A stretch of 64,000 bases of DNA from Pseudomonas khavaziana (lineage in GTDB: Bacteria; Pseudomonadota; Gammaproteobacteria; Pseudomonadales; Pseudomonadaceae). The position numbers and the translations under genes are program-made. Each line of letters begins with the position of its first letter. Positions within the stretch are counted from its first letter, which is position 1. Below the pieces are notes generated by a model. That model was not told the origin of the DNA, ran no database searches, and saw only the letters and a program-made list of their open reading frames with translations. Location of the stretch: contig NZ_JAHSTT010000014.1 in NCBI RefSeq assembly GCF_019145205.1, forward strand, positions 62,001-126,000, read 5' to 3'. Positions 45,192 to 57,270 of the stretch are shown here, one piece after another.

Positions 45192-48023
45192 ATGCAAGAA
45201 AGCGTGATGCAGCGCATGTGGAACAGCGGCTATCTTTCAGGTGGTAACGCTGCCTATGTGGAAGAGCTTTATGAGCTCTACCTGCACGACCCTAACGCTG
45301 TGCCAGAAGAATGGCGCACCAAATTTCAGACGTTGTCTTCAGACGGCAACGCTGCCACCGATGTATCGCACGCAACAATTCGCGATCAGTTCGTGCTGCT
45401 GGCAAAGAACCAGCGCCGCGCCCAGCCGGTTTCCGCCGGCAGCGTGAGCAGCGAGCATGAGAAGAAGCAAGTTGAAGTACTGCGACTGATCCAGGCCTAC
45501 CGTATGCGTGGCCACCAGGCAGCCCAGCTTGACCCGCTGGGGCTGTGGCAGCGTCCTGCACCTGCAGACCTGTCGATCAATCATTACGGCTTGACCAATG
45601 CCGATCTTGATACGACCTTCCGTGCCGGCGACCTGTTCATCGGCAAAGAGGAAGCGAGCCTACGCGAAATTCACGAAGCGTTGCAGCAGACATATTGCCG
45701 CACCATTGGCGCTGAATTTACGCACATCACCGATTCCGAGCAGCGCCACTGGTTCCAGCACCGCCTGGAAGGCGTGCGTGGCCGTCCGGTATTGTCCGCT
45801 GATGTGCGCAGCCACTTGCTGGAGCGCGTGACCGCAGCCGAAGGCCTGGAGAAATACCTGGGCACCAAATACCCAGGCACCAAGCGTTTCGGCCTGGAAG
45901 GCGGCGAGAGCCTGATTCCGATGCTCGACGAACTGATCCAGCGTTCCGGTTCCTACGGCACCAAGGAAGTCGTTATCGGCATGGCTCACCGTGGTCGCCT
46001 GAACGTGTTGGTCAACACCTTCGGCAAGAACCCGCGTGAGCTGTTCGACGAGTTCGAAGGCAAGAAGAAGGTCGAGCTGGGTTCCGGTGACGTTAAGTAC
46101 CACCAGGGCTTCTCGTCCAACGTGATGACCACCGGCGGTGAAGTTCACCTGGCCATGGCGTTCAACCCATCCCACCTGGAAATTGTTTCGCCAGTGGTCG
46201 AGGGTTCGGTACGTGCTCGCCAGGATCGTCGTAACGACGCCACCGGTGAGAAGGTCCTGCCGATTTCCATCCACGGTGACGCGGCATTCGCCGGTCAAGG
46301 CGTGGTCCTGGAAACGTTCCAGATGTCGCAGACTCGCGGCTTCAAGACCGGCGGTACCGTTCACATCGTCATCAACAACCAGGTCGGCTTTACCATCAGC
46401 AACCCGCTGGATGCGCGCTCCACCGAGTACGCCACCGACGTTGCCAAGATGATCCAGGCGCCGATCCTGCACGTGAATGGCGATGATCCGGAAGCCGTGC
46501 TGTTCGTGACCCAACTGGCTGTCGACTACCGCATGCAGTTCAAGCGTGATGTGGTGATCGACCTGGTTTGCTACCGCCGTCGCGGTCACAACGAAGCGGA
46601 CGAGCCAAGCGGCACCCAGCCATTGATGTATCAGCAGATCACCAAGCAGCGCACCACTCGTGAGCTGTACGCCGAAAGCCTGACCAAGGCCGGCGTGGTA
46701 GATGATGAACGTGTCCAGGCGAAAGTCGACGAATACCGCAACGCCCTGGACAATGGCCTGCATGTAGTAAAAAGCCTGGTCAAGGAACCGAACAAGGAGC
46801 TTTTCGTCGACTGGCGTCCGTACCTGGGCCACACCTGGACTGCGCGTCACGATACCTCCTTCGACCTGAAGACCTTGCAGGAGCTTTCTGCCAAGCTGCT
46901 GGAAATTCCCGAAGGTTTCGTCGTTCAGCGCCAGGTGGCGAAGATCTACGAAGATCGTCAGAAGATGCAAGCCGGCGGCCTGCCGATCAACTGGGGTTAC
47001 GCTGAAACCATGGCGTACGCGACCCTGGCGTTCGAAGGTCACCCGATCCGCATGACCGGCCAGGACATCGGCCGTGGTACGTTCTCGCACCGTCATGCGG
47101 TTCTGCACAACCAGAAAGACGCTTCCACCTACATTCCGTTGCAACACCTGTACGAAGGCCAGCCACGTTTCGACCTGTACGATTCGTTCCTGTCCGAAGA
47201 AGCCGTACTGGCGTTCGAATACGGCTACTCGACCACCACGCCGAACGCGTTGGTGATCTGGGAAGCCCAGTTCGGCGATTTTGCCAACGGTGCCCAGGTT
47301 GTAATCGACCAGTTCATCACCAGCGGCGAGCACAAGTGGGGCCGTCTGTGCGGTTTGACCATGCTGCTGCCACACGGTTATGAAGGTCAGGGTCCGGAGC
47401 ACTCCTCGGCCCGTCTGGAGCGTTACCTGCAGCTGTGTGCCGAGCACAACATCCAGGTGTGCGTGCCGACCACCCCGGCGCAGATCTACCATTTGCTGCG
47501 TCGCCAGGTGATCCGCCCGCTGCGCAAGCCGCTGGTCGTACTCACGCCGAAATCGCTGTTGCGCCACAAACTGGCCGTCTCGACCCTGGAAGACCTGGCC
47601 GAAGGTTCGTTCCAGACCGTGATTCCAGAGATCGACACACTGGACGCCGCCAAGGTCACTCGCCTGATCCTGTGCAGCGGCAAGGTCTACTACGATCTGC
47701 TGGAAAAACGCCGTGCCGAAGGCCGCGAAGACATTGCTATCGTGCGTATCGAGCAGCTTTATCCGTTCCCGGAAGATGACCTCATGGAGATCATCGCGCC
47801 TTACACCAACCTCACGAACGTAGTGTGGTGTCAGGAAGAACCGATGAACCAGGGCGCCTGGTACAGCAGCCAGCATCATCTGCGTCGCAGCATCGGCAAC
47901 CACAACAAGGCCCTGGGCCTGGAGTACGCCGGTCGTGATGCTTCTGCTGCACCTGCCTGTGGTTATGCGTCGATGCACGCCGAGCAGCAGGAAAAACTGC
48001 TGCAAGATGCTTTCACTGTTTAA
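45192..48023 (+). CDS. sucA: 2-Oxoglutarate dehydrogenase E1 component
   Basis: This ThDP-dependent decarboxylase of the 2-oxoglutarate dehydrogenase complex has 943 residues. Family features are the N-terminal YVEELYELYLHDPNAVPEEW segment for E2 binding, VVIGMAHRGRLNVLVN, HGDAAFAGQGVV with VINNQVGFTIS (ThDP site), and SSARLERYLQLC. It starts a sucAB-lpdG-sucCD series 262 bases after sdhB. Confidence 0.98.
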   Translation: MQESVMQRMWNSGYLSGGNAAYVEELYELYLHDPNAVPEEWRTKFQTLSSDGNAATDVSHATIRDQFVLLAKNQRRAQPVSAGSVSSEHEKKQVEVLRLIQAYRMRGHQAAQLDPLGLWQRPAPADLSINHYGLTNADLDTTFRAGDLFIGKEEASLREIHEALQQTYCRTIGAEFTHITDSEQRHWFQHRLEGVRGRPVLSADVRSHLLERVTAAEGLEKYLGTKYPGTKRFGLEGGESLIPMLDELIQRSGSYGTKEVVIGMAHRGRLNVLVNTFGKNPRELFDEFEGKKKVELGSGDVKYHQGFSSNVMTTGGEVHLAMAFNPSHLEIVSPVVEGSVRARQDRRNDATGEKVLPISIHGDAAFAGQGVVLETFQMSQTRGFKTGGTVHIVINNQVGFTISNPLDARSTEYATDVAKMIQAPILHVNGDDPEAVLFVTQLAVDYRMQFKRDVVIDLVCYRRRGHNEADEPSGTQPLMYQQITKQRTTRELYAESLTKAGVVDDERVQAKVDEYRNALDNGLHVVKSLVKEPNKELFVDWRPYLGHTWTARHDTSFDLKTLQELSAKLLEIPEGFVVQRQVAKIYEDRQKMQAGGLPINWGYAETMAYATLAFEGHPIRMTGQDIGRGTFSHRHAVLHNQKDASTYIPLQHLYEGQPRFDLYDSFLSEEAVLAFEYGYSTTTPNALVIWEAQFGDFANGAQVVIDQFITSGEHKWGRLCGLTMLLPHGYEGQGPEHSSARLERYLQLCAEHNIQVCVPTTPAQIYHLLRRQVIRPLRKPLVVLTPKSLLRHKLAVSTLEDLAEGSFQTVIPEIDTLDAAKVTRLILCSGKVYYDLLEKRRAEGREDIAIVRIEQLYPFPEDDLMEIIAPYTNLTNVVWCQEEPMNQGAWYSSQHHLRRSIGNHNKALGLEYAGRDASAAPACGYASMHAEQQEKLLQDAFTV

Positions 48024-48067
48024 CGCCTTCGCGCTGACTGAAACCGAATTTTAAGGACCTACAGATA

Positions 48068-49303
48068 ATGGCTATCGAAATCAAAGCCCCGTCATTCCCG
48101 GAATCGGTTGCCGATGGCACCGTTGCCACCTGGCACAAGAAACCAGGCGACGCCGTCAAGCGTGACGAGCTGATCGTTGACATCGAGACTGACAAAGTCG
48201 TACTCGAAGTGCTGGCTGAAGCTGACGGCGTGCTGGGTGCAATCGCTGATGGTGCCAATGAGGGCGACACCGTACTGTCCAACCAACTGCTGGGCTCGAT
48301 CGAAGAGGGTGGCGCTGCCGCCGCGCCGGCCGCTGCTGCTCCGGCTGCTGCGCCTGCCGCTTCGGCGCCTGCCGCCGCACCGGCTGCAGGTGGCGAAGAT
48401 CCAATCGCTGCACCGGCTGCACGTCAACTGGCTGATGAAAATGGTATCAACCTGGCTTCCATCAAAGGCACCGGCAAAGACGGCCGCGTGACCAAGGAAG
48501 ACGTGGTTGCTGCCGTTGAAGCCAAGAAAAACGCCCCGGCTGCCGCACCTGCCAAGGCTGCTGCTCCTGCTGCCGCTGCTCCGGTGTTCGCTGCCGGCGA
48601 CCGCACCGAGAAGCGTGTACCGATGACCCGTGTACGTGCCACCGTGGCCAAGCGCCTGGTTGAAGCCCAGTCGAACATGGCGATGCTGACCACCTTCAAC
48701 GAAGTCGACATGACCGAAGTCATGGCCCTGCGTTCGAAGTACAAGGATCTGTTCGAGAAGTCCCACAACGGCGTGCGCCTGGGCTTCATGTCGTTCTTCG
48801 TCAAAGCGGCCACCGAAGCGCTGAAGCGCTTCCCGGCTGTCAACGCTTCCATCGACGGCAGCGACATCGTCTACCACGGCTATGCAGACATCGGCGTTGC
48901 CGTGTCCAGCGACCGTGGCCTGGTGGTTCCGGTACTGCGTAACGCCGAGCTGATGAGCCTGGCTGAAATCGAAGGCGGCATCGCCGGCTTCGGCAAGAAA
49001 GCCCGTGACGGCAAGCTGACCATCGACGAGATGACCGGTGGTACCTTCACCATCACCAACGGTGGTACCTTCGGTTCGATGATGTCGACGCCGATCGTCA
49101 ACCCACCGCAAGCCGCGATCCTGGGCATGCACAACATTATCCAGCGTCCGATGGCCATCAATGGCCAGGTCGTGATCCGCCCAATGATGTACCTGGCACT
49201 GTCTTACGATCACCGCCTGATCGACGGTAAAGAAGCCGTGACGTTCCTGGTGACCATCAAGAACCTGCTGGAAGACCCGGCTCGCCTGCTCCTGGACATC
49301 TGA
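48068..49303 (+). CDS. sucB: Dihydrolipoamide succinyltransferase (E2)
   Basis: The E2 core of the 2-oxoglutarate dehydrogenase complex has 411 residues. An N-terminal lipoyl domain carries the lipoylated Lys in [10 protein letters not shown] (about residue 43). An Ala/Pro hinge, a peripheral subunit-binding domain ([25 protein letters not shown]) and a second Ala/Pro linker follow. The catalytic domain ends with [15 protein letters not shown], which contains the active-site His. Confidence 0.98.
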   Translation: MAIEIKAPSFPESVADGTVATWHKKPGDAVKRDELIVDIETDKVVLEVLAEADGVLGAIADGANEGDTVLSNQLLGSIEEGGAAAAPAAAAPAAAPAASAPAAAPAAGGEDPIAAPAARQLADENGINLASIKGTGKDGRVTKEDVVAAVEAKKNAPAAAPAKAAAPAAAAPVFAAGDRTEKRVPMTRVRATVAKRLVEAQSNMAMLTTFNEVDMTEVMALRSKYKDLFEKSHNGVRLGFMSFFVKAATEALKRFPAVNASIDGSDIVYHGYADIGVAVSSDRGLVVPVLRNAELMSLAEIEGGIAGFGKKARDGKLTIDEMTGGTFTITNGGTFGSMMSTPIVNPPQAAILGMHNIIQRPMAINGQVVIRPMMYLALSYDHRLIDGKEAVTFLVTIKNLLEDPARLLLDI

Positions 49304-50848
<1,545 letters not shown>

Positions 50849-51052
50849 GCGAGATAATAAGAAACCACGGCGGAGTTGCCCGTCGTGAGCCTTGCGCGCA
50901 AGACTCACCGCGGAATATCCGCTGGACGCAGCCTTGCGCAGCTTTACGGGCCATAAGCCCCGCAGGTTGCGCAAGCAGCAGTCACAGGTGGCGCGGCACT
51001 CATAATGAGCGCAGCGCCGAATGCGCAGTACCTAACGAAGACGGTAAAAAGC

Positions 51053-52219
51053 ATGAATCTTCACGAGTATCAGGGTAAGCAGCTGTTCGCTGAATACGGC
51101 CTGCCAGTTTCCAAGGGCTACGCAGTAGACACCCCGGAAGCAGCAGCAGAAGCTTGCGACAAAATCGGCGGCAGCGAGTGGGTGGTCAAAGCCCAGGTCC
51201 ACGCCGGTGGTCGCGGTAAAGCGGGCGGCGTCAAGCTGGTTCGCAGCAAAGAAGACGCCAAGGCCTTCGCACAGCAGTGGCTGGGCAAGCGTCTGGTAAC
51301 TTACCAGACTGATGCCAATGGCCAGCCAGTCACCAAGATCCTGGTTGAATCGTGCACTGATATCGCTAAAGAGCTGTACCTGGGCGCTGTCGTTGACCGT
51401 TCGAGCCGTCGCATCGTATTCATGGCTTCCACCGAAGGTGGCGTGGACATCGAGAAAATCGCTCACGAAACCCCAGAAAAAATCCTGAAAGCCACTATCG
51501 ATCCACTGGTTGGCGCCCAGCCATTCCAGGGTCGTGAACTGGCTTTCCAGCTGGGCCTGGAAGGCAAGCAAGTTGCCCAGTTCGCCAAGATCTTCGTAGG
51601 TCTGGCCAAACTGTTCCAGGATCACGATCTGGCCCTGCTGGAAGTGAACCCGCTGGTGATCAAGGCTGACGGCGATCTGCACTGCCTCGACGCCAAGATC
51701 AACATCGACGCCAACGCCATGTACCGTCAGCCTAAGCTGAAGACTTTCCACGATCCGTCGCAAGACGATCCGCGCGAAGCGCACGCTGCCAAGTTCGAAC
51801 TGAACTACGTAGCCCTGGAAGGTAACATCGGTTGCATGGTCAACGGTGCTGGCCTGGCCATGGGTACCATGGACATCGTCAACCTGCATGGCGGCAAGCC
51901 AGCCAACTTCCTCGACGTAGGTGGTGGCGCTACCAAAGAGCGCGTTACCGAAGCGTTCAAGATCATCCTGTCCGACTCCAACGTCGCTGCAGTACTGGTC
52001 AACATCTTCGGCGGCATCGTTCGTTGCGACATGATTGCCGAAGGCATCATCGGTGCAGTGAAAGAAGTCGGCGTCAAAATCCCGGTTGTTGTGCGCCTTG
52101 AAGGTAACAACGCTGAACTGGGCGCTAAAGTACTGGCAGAAAGCGGTTTGAACATCATCGCGGCTACCAGCCTGACCGACGCTGCTCAACAAGTTGTCAA
52201 AGCTGCGGAGGGCAAGTAA
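51053..52219 (+). CDS. sucC: Succinyl-CoA synthetase beta subunit
   Basis: The 388-residue ATP-grasp subunit begins [20 protein letters not shown]. It has the nucleotide-binding [17 protein letters not shown] and the C-terminal [17 protein letters not shown] loop. I chose ATG 51053; the longer frame to 51005 has no ribosome site and lacks family support. The TAATG junction couples it to sucD. Confidence 0.98.
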   Translation: MNLHEYQGKQLFAEYGLPVSKGYAVDTPEAAAEACDKIGGSEWVVKAQVHAGGRGKAGGVKLVRSKEDAKAFAQQWLGKRLVTYQTDANGQPVTKILVESCTDIAKELYLGAVVDRSSRRIVFMASTEGGVDIEKIAHETPEKILKATIDPLVGAQPFQGRELAFQLGLEGKQVAQFAKIFVGLAKLFQDHDLALLEVNPLVIKADGDLHCLDAKINIDANAMYRQPKLKTFHDPSQDDPREAHAAKFELNYVALEGNIGCMVNGAGLAMGTMDIVNLHGGKPANFLDVGGGATKERVTEAFKIILSDSNVAAVLVNIFGGIVRCDMIAEGIIGAVKEVGVKIPVVVRLEGNNAELGAKVLAESGLNIIAATSLTDAAQQVVKAAEGK

Positions 52220-53100
52220 TGAGCGTCCTGATCAATAAAGACACCAAAGTTATCTGCCAGGGTATTACCGGTTCGCAAGGTAGTTTCCACACCCAGCAAG
52301 CCATCGAGTACGGCACCCAGATGGTTGGCGGCGTAACACCAGGCAAAGGCGGCACCGAGCACCTGGGCCTGCCCGTGTTCAACACCGTGAAAGAAGCAGT
52401 AGAAGCCACTGGCGCCACCGCCAGCGTGATCTACGTTCCAGCTCCTTTCTGCAAGGACTCGATCCTGGAAGCGGCATTCGGCGGCATCAAGCTGATCGTG
52501 TGCATCACCGAAGGCATTCCTACCCTGGACATGCTGGACGCTAAAGTTAAGTGCGACGAGCTGGGCGTAGTCCTGATCGGCCCTAACTGCCCAGGCGTGA
52601 TCACCCCAGGCGAATGCAAGATCGGCATCATGCCAGGTCACATTCACTTGCCAGGTAAAGTCGGTATCGTTTCCCGTTCCGGCACCCTGACCTACGAAGC
52701 TGTGAAGCAGACCACTGACGCCGGTTTCGGTCAGTCGACTTGCGTCGGCATCGGCGGTGACCCGATCCCAGGTTCGAACTTCATCGACATCCTGAAGCTG
52801 TTCCAGGAAGACCCGAAGACCGAAGCGATCGTGATGATCGGTGAGATCGGCGGTTCGGCCGAAGAAGAAGCGGCTGCCTACATCAAGGCACACGTGACCA
52901 AGCCGGTTGTTTCCTACATCGCCGGTGTGACTGCCCCTGCGGGCAAGCGCATGGGCCATGCTGGCGCAATCATCTCTGGCGGCAAAGGCACTGCAGACGA
53001 GAAATTCGCTGCTCTGCAAGACGCAGGTGTTAAAACCGTGCGTTCGCTGGCAGACATCGGCAAGGCCCTGGCCGAGCTGACTGGTTGGGCTGTCAAGTAA
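52219..53100 (+). CDS. sucD: Succinyl-CoA synthetase alpha subunit
   Basis: The 293-residue subunit binds CoA and carries the phosphohistidine. It has [22 protein letters not shown] at the CoA site, [10 protein letters not shown], and the active-site His in [18 protein letters not shown]. It is the last gene of the TCA block and is followed by a terminator. Confidence 0.98.
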   Translation: MSVLINKDTKVICQGITGSQGSFHTQQAIEYGTQMVGGVTPGKGGTEHLGLPVFNTVKEAVEATGATASVIYVPAPFCKDSILEAAFGGIKLIVCITEGIPTLDMLDAKVKCDELGVVLIGPNCPGVITPGECKIGIMPGHIHLPGKVGIVSRSGTLTYEAVKQTTDAGFGQSTCVGIGGDPIPGSNFIDILKLFQEDPKTEAIVMIGEIGGSAEEEAAAYIKAHVTKPVVSYIAGVTAPAGKRMGHAGAIISGGKGTADEKFAALQDAGVKTVRSLADIGKALAELTGWAVK

Positions 53101-53127
53101 GCCTCGCGCTTAGCTGACGCTTCACCA

Positions 53128-53158
53128 CACAAAGGCCACCTTCGGGTGGCCTTTGTGC
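53128..53158 (+). terminator. Rho-independent terminator after sucD
   Basis: The stem CACAAAGGCCACC/GGTGGCCTTTGTG with a TTCG-type loop has only a short T stretch. Confidence 0.75.
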
Positions 53159-53184
53159 ATTCTGTGTCTGCGATATGGCCCTTC

Positions 53185-53284
53185 TGCAGGAGCGAGCTTG
53201 CTCGCGAAAAACGTCAACGATAACGCGTGCTGCCTGAATGAACGCGGCGCCTGTGGGTTTTTCGCGAGCGAGCTCGCTCCTACA
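53185..53284. repeat. REPIN of the 'taggagcgagcttgctcgcg' family
   Basis: The arms GCAGGAGCGAGCTTGCTCGC and GCGAGCGAGCTCGCTCCTAC have a loop AACGTCAACGATAACGCG similar to the copy at 59226. Confidence 0.9.
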
Positions 53285-53316
53285 AAAAACTGTATGGGCA
53301 AATTAAGTATGAAAAC

Positions 53317-53334
53317 GCGACATTCAAATGTCGC
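53317..53334. promoter_or_regulatory. Palindrome upstream of brnQ, possible operator
   Basis: GCGACATTCAAATGTCGC has perfect 8-base arms, about 195 bases before brnQ, and no T run to suggest termination. The rest of 53335-53527 shows nothing further I can assign. Confidence 0.4.
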
Positions 53335-53527
53335 TTATCGGACAGAGCGCCCCGCAACAGTGCGTTTGTCAGCCTAATTCTGTACCCTAGCCGCCTCTTT
53401 ATGCGTCCGCATCCCAAAAGGAAGCTGCGCGCTGGTACGGTCAGCCCCCATCAGGGCCGGCAGCATTTCCCTCATCCATAGGGAAGCCCTCTCTAAATTC
53501 CGATTCAGTAGTGTGGTATTTCCTCAA

Positions 53528-54841
53528 ATGAAAGTGTTGAAAAGCCAGGATATCCTGGCGTTGGGCTTTATGACCTTTGCCCTGTTCGTGGGCGCCGGCA
53601 ACATCATCTTCCCGCCTATCGTTGGCTTGCAGTCGGGGCCCCATGTCTGGATGGCGGCGCTGGGCTTCTTGATCACTGCGGTCGGTTTGCCGGTGGTCAC
53701 TGTGATCGCGTTGGCCAAGGTCGGTGGCGGCATGGATGCGCTGAGCAGCCCAATTGGCAAGATCGCCGGTGGCCTGCTGGCGGCGGCTGCGTACCTGGCG
53801 GTAGGGCCGCTGTTCGCGACCCCGCGTACGGCGACGGTGTCATTTGAAGTGGGTCTTGCGCCGTTGACCGGTGAAAGTCCGTTGGCGCTGTTCCTCTACA
53901 GCTCTGTGTATTTCCTGGTGGTGTTCTTTGTCTCGTTGTATCCAGGCCGGTTGTTGGACACGGTAGGTCGTTTCCTCGCACCGCTGAAGATTATCGCCCT
54001 GGCCATCCTCGGTATCGCCGCGTTTGCCTTGCCGGCCGGTGAAGTGGGGGTTGCCACCACGGAATACGTCGCCGCGCCATTCTCCCAAGGTTTTATCAAC
54101 GGCTACCTGACCATGGATACCCTGGGTGCCCTGGTGTTCGGCATCGTGATCGTCAACGCGATCCGCTCCCGGGGTGTCGAATCGCCCAAGTTGATCACCC
54201 GTTACGCGATCATTGCCGGGCTGATAGCCGGCGTGGGCCTGGCGCTGGTGTACGTCAGCCTGTTCCGCCTGGGCTCGGGCAGCCATGCGGTCGCCGCCGG
54301 TGCCAGCAATGGGGCAGCGGTACTGCACGCCTACGTGCAACACACGTTCGGCTCCCTGGGCAGCGGCTTCCTTGCCCTGCTGATTTCCCTGGCGTGCCTG
54401 GTCACCGCCGTAGGCCTGACCTGCGCCTGCGCCGAGTACTTCAGCAAGATCCTGCCGCTGTCCTACAAGACCCTGGTAGTAATCCTGGCAGTGTTCTCGT
54501 TGTTCGTGTCCAACCTGGGCCTGACCAAGCTGATCGCCTTCTCGATTCCGGTACTTACTGCCATCTACCCGCCGTGCATCGTGCTGGTGGCGCTGAGCTT
54601 CTGTAAGGATTTCTGGCAGGAGCAAGGGCGTATTGTCGGACCGGTAATGCTGGTGTCGTTTATCTTTGGCTGCATCGACGCTCTCAAGGGGGCGGGTCTG
54701 GCGGATTGGATGCCAGCGCAACTGACACACTTGCCGCTGAGCGAGCAAGGCCTGGCCTGGCTGGTGCCCTCGGTGATGACCCTGGTCGTGGCAGTGGTGG
54801 TCGACCGTCTGCTCGGCAAGCGTAGCGAAGCCATCGCATAA
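53528..54841 (+). CDS. brnQ: Branched-chain amino acid transporter (LIVCS family)
   Basis: This sodium-coupled carrier for Leu, Ile and Val has 437 residues and about 12 membrane helices. Signature stretches are [23 protein letters not shown] near the N-terminus and [18 protein letters not shown] in the middle. I chose ATG 53528 ([13 protein letters not shown]); a GTG at 53513 is in frame. It is monocistronic, with a terminator after it. Confidence 0.95.
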   Translation: MKVLKSQDILALGFMTFALFVGAGNIIFPPIVGLQSGPHVWMAALGFLITAVGLPVVTVIALAKVGGGMDALSSPIGKIAGGLLAAAAYLAVGPLFATPRTATVSFEVGLAPLTGESPLALFLYSSVYFLVVFFVSLYPGRLLDTVGRFLAPLKIIALAILGIAAFALPAGEVGVATTEYVAAPFSQGFINGYLTMDTLGALVFGIVIVNAIRSRGVESPKLITRYAIIAGLIAGVGLALVYVSLFRLGSGSHAVAAGASNGAAVLHAYVQHTFGSLGSGFLALLISLACLVTAVGLTCACAEYFSKILPLSYKTLVVILAVFSLFVSNLGLTKLIAFSIPVLTAIYPPCIVLVALSFCKDFWQEQGRIVGPVMLVSFIFGCIDALKGAGLADWMPAQLTHLPLSEQGLAWLVPSVMTLVVAVVVDRLLGKRSEAIA

Positions 54842-54863
54842 CGGATTGTTTGAGGCTGTATTG

Positions 54864-54898
54864 AAATGCCCCGTATCAATCGATACGGGGCATTTTTT
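54864..54898 (+). terminator. Rho-independent terminator after brnQ
   Basis: The stem AAATGCCCCGTATC/GATACGGGGCATTT is followed by a T run. Confidence 0.87.
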
Positions 54899-55012
54899 AT
54901 GCGTATGAGGTTACATATTTCTAAAGTTGTAACCCGGTAAGAGTGGAAGGAGGGTTTGCCCTCGCTCAAAGTTTACCGCATTCGCCACACCCTCTCATGT
55001 AATAGGACCTGC

Positions 55013-55753
55013 ATGTCGTTCGTTGAAACCAACCAAGCTCACTTGCTCGCCGCACTCTGGTTTGTTATCTGCTGGGGCGGCTACACCCGTTACGCCACCT
55101 GGAAAGCCCGTGACACTGCGTGTCTGGCCAGCGTGTTGCATCTGTACCGCGAAGACTGGATGCGCCGCATGCTATTGCGCGATAACCGCATCGCCGACGC
55201 CAGCGTGATCGGCAACCTGGAACGCAATGCCTCGTTCTTTGCCTCCAGCACCTTGATCATCCTTGCCGGTATTCTCACTGTGCTCGGCGCTTCCGAACGG
55301 GCGGTGTCGTTGCTGGCGGACATTCCCATGGTGCAGCAGGCGTCCCGCGGGATGTCGGAGATCAAATTGCTTTGCCTGGCACTGGTATTTGTCTATGCGT
55401 TTTTTACCTTCAGTTGGTGTATGCGCCAGTACAACTTTGCGGCGGTGCTGGTGGGGTCGGCGCCGATGATCGGTGAGCGGCAGGTTTTGGAACAGGAGCG
55501 CAAGGCGTTCGCGTCCCGGGCGGCACGGGTAATTTCCATGGCGGCCAATCAATTCAACCTTGGGCTGCGTTCTTATTATTTCGGTATGACCATGCTGGCC
55601 TGGTTTGTCAGCCCTTGGCTGTTCATGTTGATGAGCAGCGGGGTGGTGCTGGTGCTTTATCACCGAGAATTTCATTCTGCGGTGCTGCAAGTGATGGTCT
55701 ATACCCCGACCGATATGTCTGCGCCGGAGTCGGTCAAAGAGGCCGCACTCTGA
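55013..55753 (+). CDS. DUF599 membrane protein
   Basis: The 246-residue integral membrane protein has about four helices and the DUF599 pattern: YREDWMRRMLLRDNRIADAS, GNLERNASFFASSTLIILAG, SWCMRQYNFAAVLVGSAP. The function of the family is unknown. I chose ATG 55013 (MSFVETNQ); the frame upstream to 54956 is charged and lacks support. A terminator follows. Confidence 0.9.
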   Translation: MSFVETNQAHLLAALWFVICWGGYTRYATWKARDTACLASVLHLYREDWMRRMLLRDNRIADASVIGNLERNASFFASSTLIILAGILTVLGASERAVSLLADIPMVQQASRGMSEIKLLCLALVFVYAFFTFSWCMRQYNFAAVLVGSAPMIGERQVLEQERKAFASRAARVISMAANQFNLGLRSYYFGMTMLAWFVSPWLFMLMSSGVVLVLYHREFHSAVLQVMVYTPTDMSAPESVKEAAL

Positions 55754-55785
55754 TTACGCCTGTGCCCGGCGCAAAATAAGCAGAC

Positions 55786-55820
55786 AAAAAAAGCCCGCTA
55801 TCTAAGCGGGCTTTTTTTTT
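55786..55820. terminator. Bidirectional terminator
   Basis: AAAAAAAGCCCGCT/AGCGGGCTTTTTTTTT lies between the convergent DUF599 and small lipoprotein genes. Confidence 0.87.
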
Positions 55821-55839
55821 GCGGAATCAGACCAGCCTA

Positions 55840-56097
55840 TTAAGGCTTGGCAGGCTCTGCTGGTGCGGCAGGTGCAGCTTCTTTTGCGGCAGCTTCGTTA
55901 GCTTCAGCCTGAGCTTTGGCAGCATCGGCGTTTTCTTTCGCAGCGTCGTTCACTTTATCCTGTGCTTTAGCCATGTCTTGCTGAGCTTGCTCTTTATGGG
56001 CAGCAGCGTCTTGGGCTTTGTCTTCGGATTTCTTGTCGCAGGCAGCCAGGCCGAGGGCAGCGGCCAGCATCATGGAAATAGCTAATGTCTTGCGCAT
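55840..56097 (-). CDS. Small Ala/Lys-rich lipoprotein
   Basis: The 85-residue precursor has lipobox LGLAAC (Cys at residue 20). The mature part is highly charged, Ala-rich and very likely helical or coiled-coil (KEQAQQDMAKAQDKVNDAAK), ending in an Ala/Pro tail. It resembles small osmotically or envelope-stress-related lipoproteins in overall design, but I cannot assign a family. AAGGAGAAACACCCC precedes the start. Confidence 0.85.
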   Translation of the reverse strand: MRKTLAISMMLAAALGLAACDKKSEDKAQDAAAHKEQAQQDMAKAQDKVNDAAKENADAAKAQAEANEAAAKEAAPAAPAEPAKP

Positions 56098-56255
56098 GGG
56101 GTGTTTCTCCTTATTGAAGATATCTACTGGCCTTTCGAGCCTAATGGGCCAGCATTAGTTCCTTTTATCCCACAGATATATATACGTTTTCGCACAGAAA
56201 CTTTTTTTCGGCGTTTTCAGTCCGCCGGGTTCACACTAATAAGAGTCTAAAATCA

Positions 56256-56732
56256 ATGACCGAAAACCCCTTGTTAGAGCGTGCCGCACGCTTTGTTTCG
56301 GCGCTGCGCCACTGCCAGGTGCTGGGTGTTGCCGTGCATGCGGCCAGTGAGGAGGGCATGACCCTCGTGCTGCCTTACGGCGCGCATATCGTCGGTGACC
56401 CCCTCTCCGGAGTGATCCATGGTGGCGCGCTGACTTCCTTGATGGACACGGCCTGCGGCATGGCCACCCTGTGCGTATTAGCCGAATTCGAGGTGTGCCC
56501 GACCCTGGACCTGCGTATCGACTACATGCACCCGGCCGAGCCTCATAAGCCGGTCTATGGCTTTGCCCAATGCTATCGGGTCACCACTGATGTGATCTTT
56601 ACCCGGGGTGTGGCTTACCAGGACGACCCGCAACAGCCCATCGCCCATGTGGTGGGCACGTTCATGCGCATGGGCAAGCGTCTTAGAGGCACGCAGGGGC
56701 TGGGTAGCACGATCAGTGGAGACCAGGCATGA
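56256..56732 (+). CDS. PaaI-type hotdog thioesterase
   Basis: The 158-residue single hotdog domain has the HGGALTSLMDTACGMATLC helix motif of the PaaI/4HBT acyl-CoA thioesterases, and LDLRIDYMHPAEPHKPV on the following strands. The substrate is unknown. It overlaps the next gene, another hotdog protein, by four bases. Confidence 0.88.
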   Translation: MTENPLLERAARFVSALRHCQVLGVAVHAASEEGMTLVLPYGAHIVGDPLSGVIHGGALTSLMDTACGMATLCVLAEFEVCPTLDLRIDYMHPAEPHKPVYGFAQCYRVTTDVIFTRGVAYQDDPQQPIAHVVGTFMRMGKRLRGTQGLGSTISGDQA

Positions 56733-57181
56733 CCCATAGGTTCAAGACCCGCCTGGAGCAGGCCCTCGCTCGCGGCAATTACGACGCACTTCTAGACTTG
56801 GTGCCCTATGCCAAGCTGATCGGTGTCGAATGCACCCGGTTGGGGGATGAGCTGCTGTTTCGGCTGCCGGCCAACAAGGACAATATTGGTAACCCGATAT
56901 TGCCGGCATTACATGGCGGGGTGATCGCCGGCTTCATGGAGCTGTCGGCGGCGATGCACCTGCTGGTGTCTACCGGCGCTCCGAGCCTGCCGAAGATTAT
57001 CGACTTCTCCCTGGATTACCTGCGCGCCGGCCAGTTTCGCGACACCTACGCCAAATGCCAGGTATGGCGCCAGGGTCGCCGTGTGGCGAATGTGGCGATC
57101 ACCGCGTGGCAGAGCACCCCGGCCGAACCGATTGCCACCGCCCGCGCACATTTCAAGATTGAGGATCTGGCCCGCCCTTGA
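56729..57181 (+). CDS. Second PaaI-type hotdog thioesterase
   Basis: The 150-residue hotdog protein has ALHGGVIAGFMELSAAMHLL and IIDFSLDYLRAGQFRDTYAKC. It is translationally coupled to the preceding thioesterase. The two share architecture but are diverged, so they may form a hetero-oligomer or simply be old duplicates. The next gene, htpG, lies 90 bases downstream. Confidence 0.87.
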   Translation: MTHRFKTRLEQALARGNYDALLDLVPYAKLIGVECTRLGDELLFRLPANKDNIGNPILPALHGGVIAGFMELSAAMHLLVSTGAPSLPKIIDFSLDYLRAGQFRDTYAKCQVWRQGRRVANVAITAWQSTPAEPIATARAHFKIEDLARP

Positions 57182-57270
57182 AATCCTGGTCTTAGCCCCC
57201 AACTTTGATGACAACCCGCCGCCAACCCTCAAGGGCGCGGCCATTGCCATCCAATTGGAGTTTGATGACC

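Noticed and set aside
45660-48005. A 781-codon minus-strand frame antisense to sucA
   Set aside because: Shadow ORF with no motif and no ribosome site; sucA on the other strand is certain.
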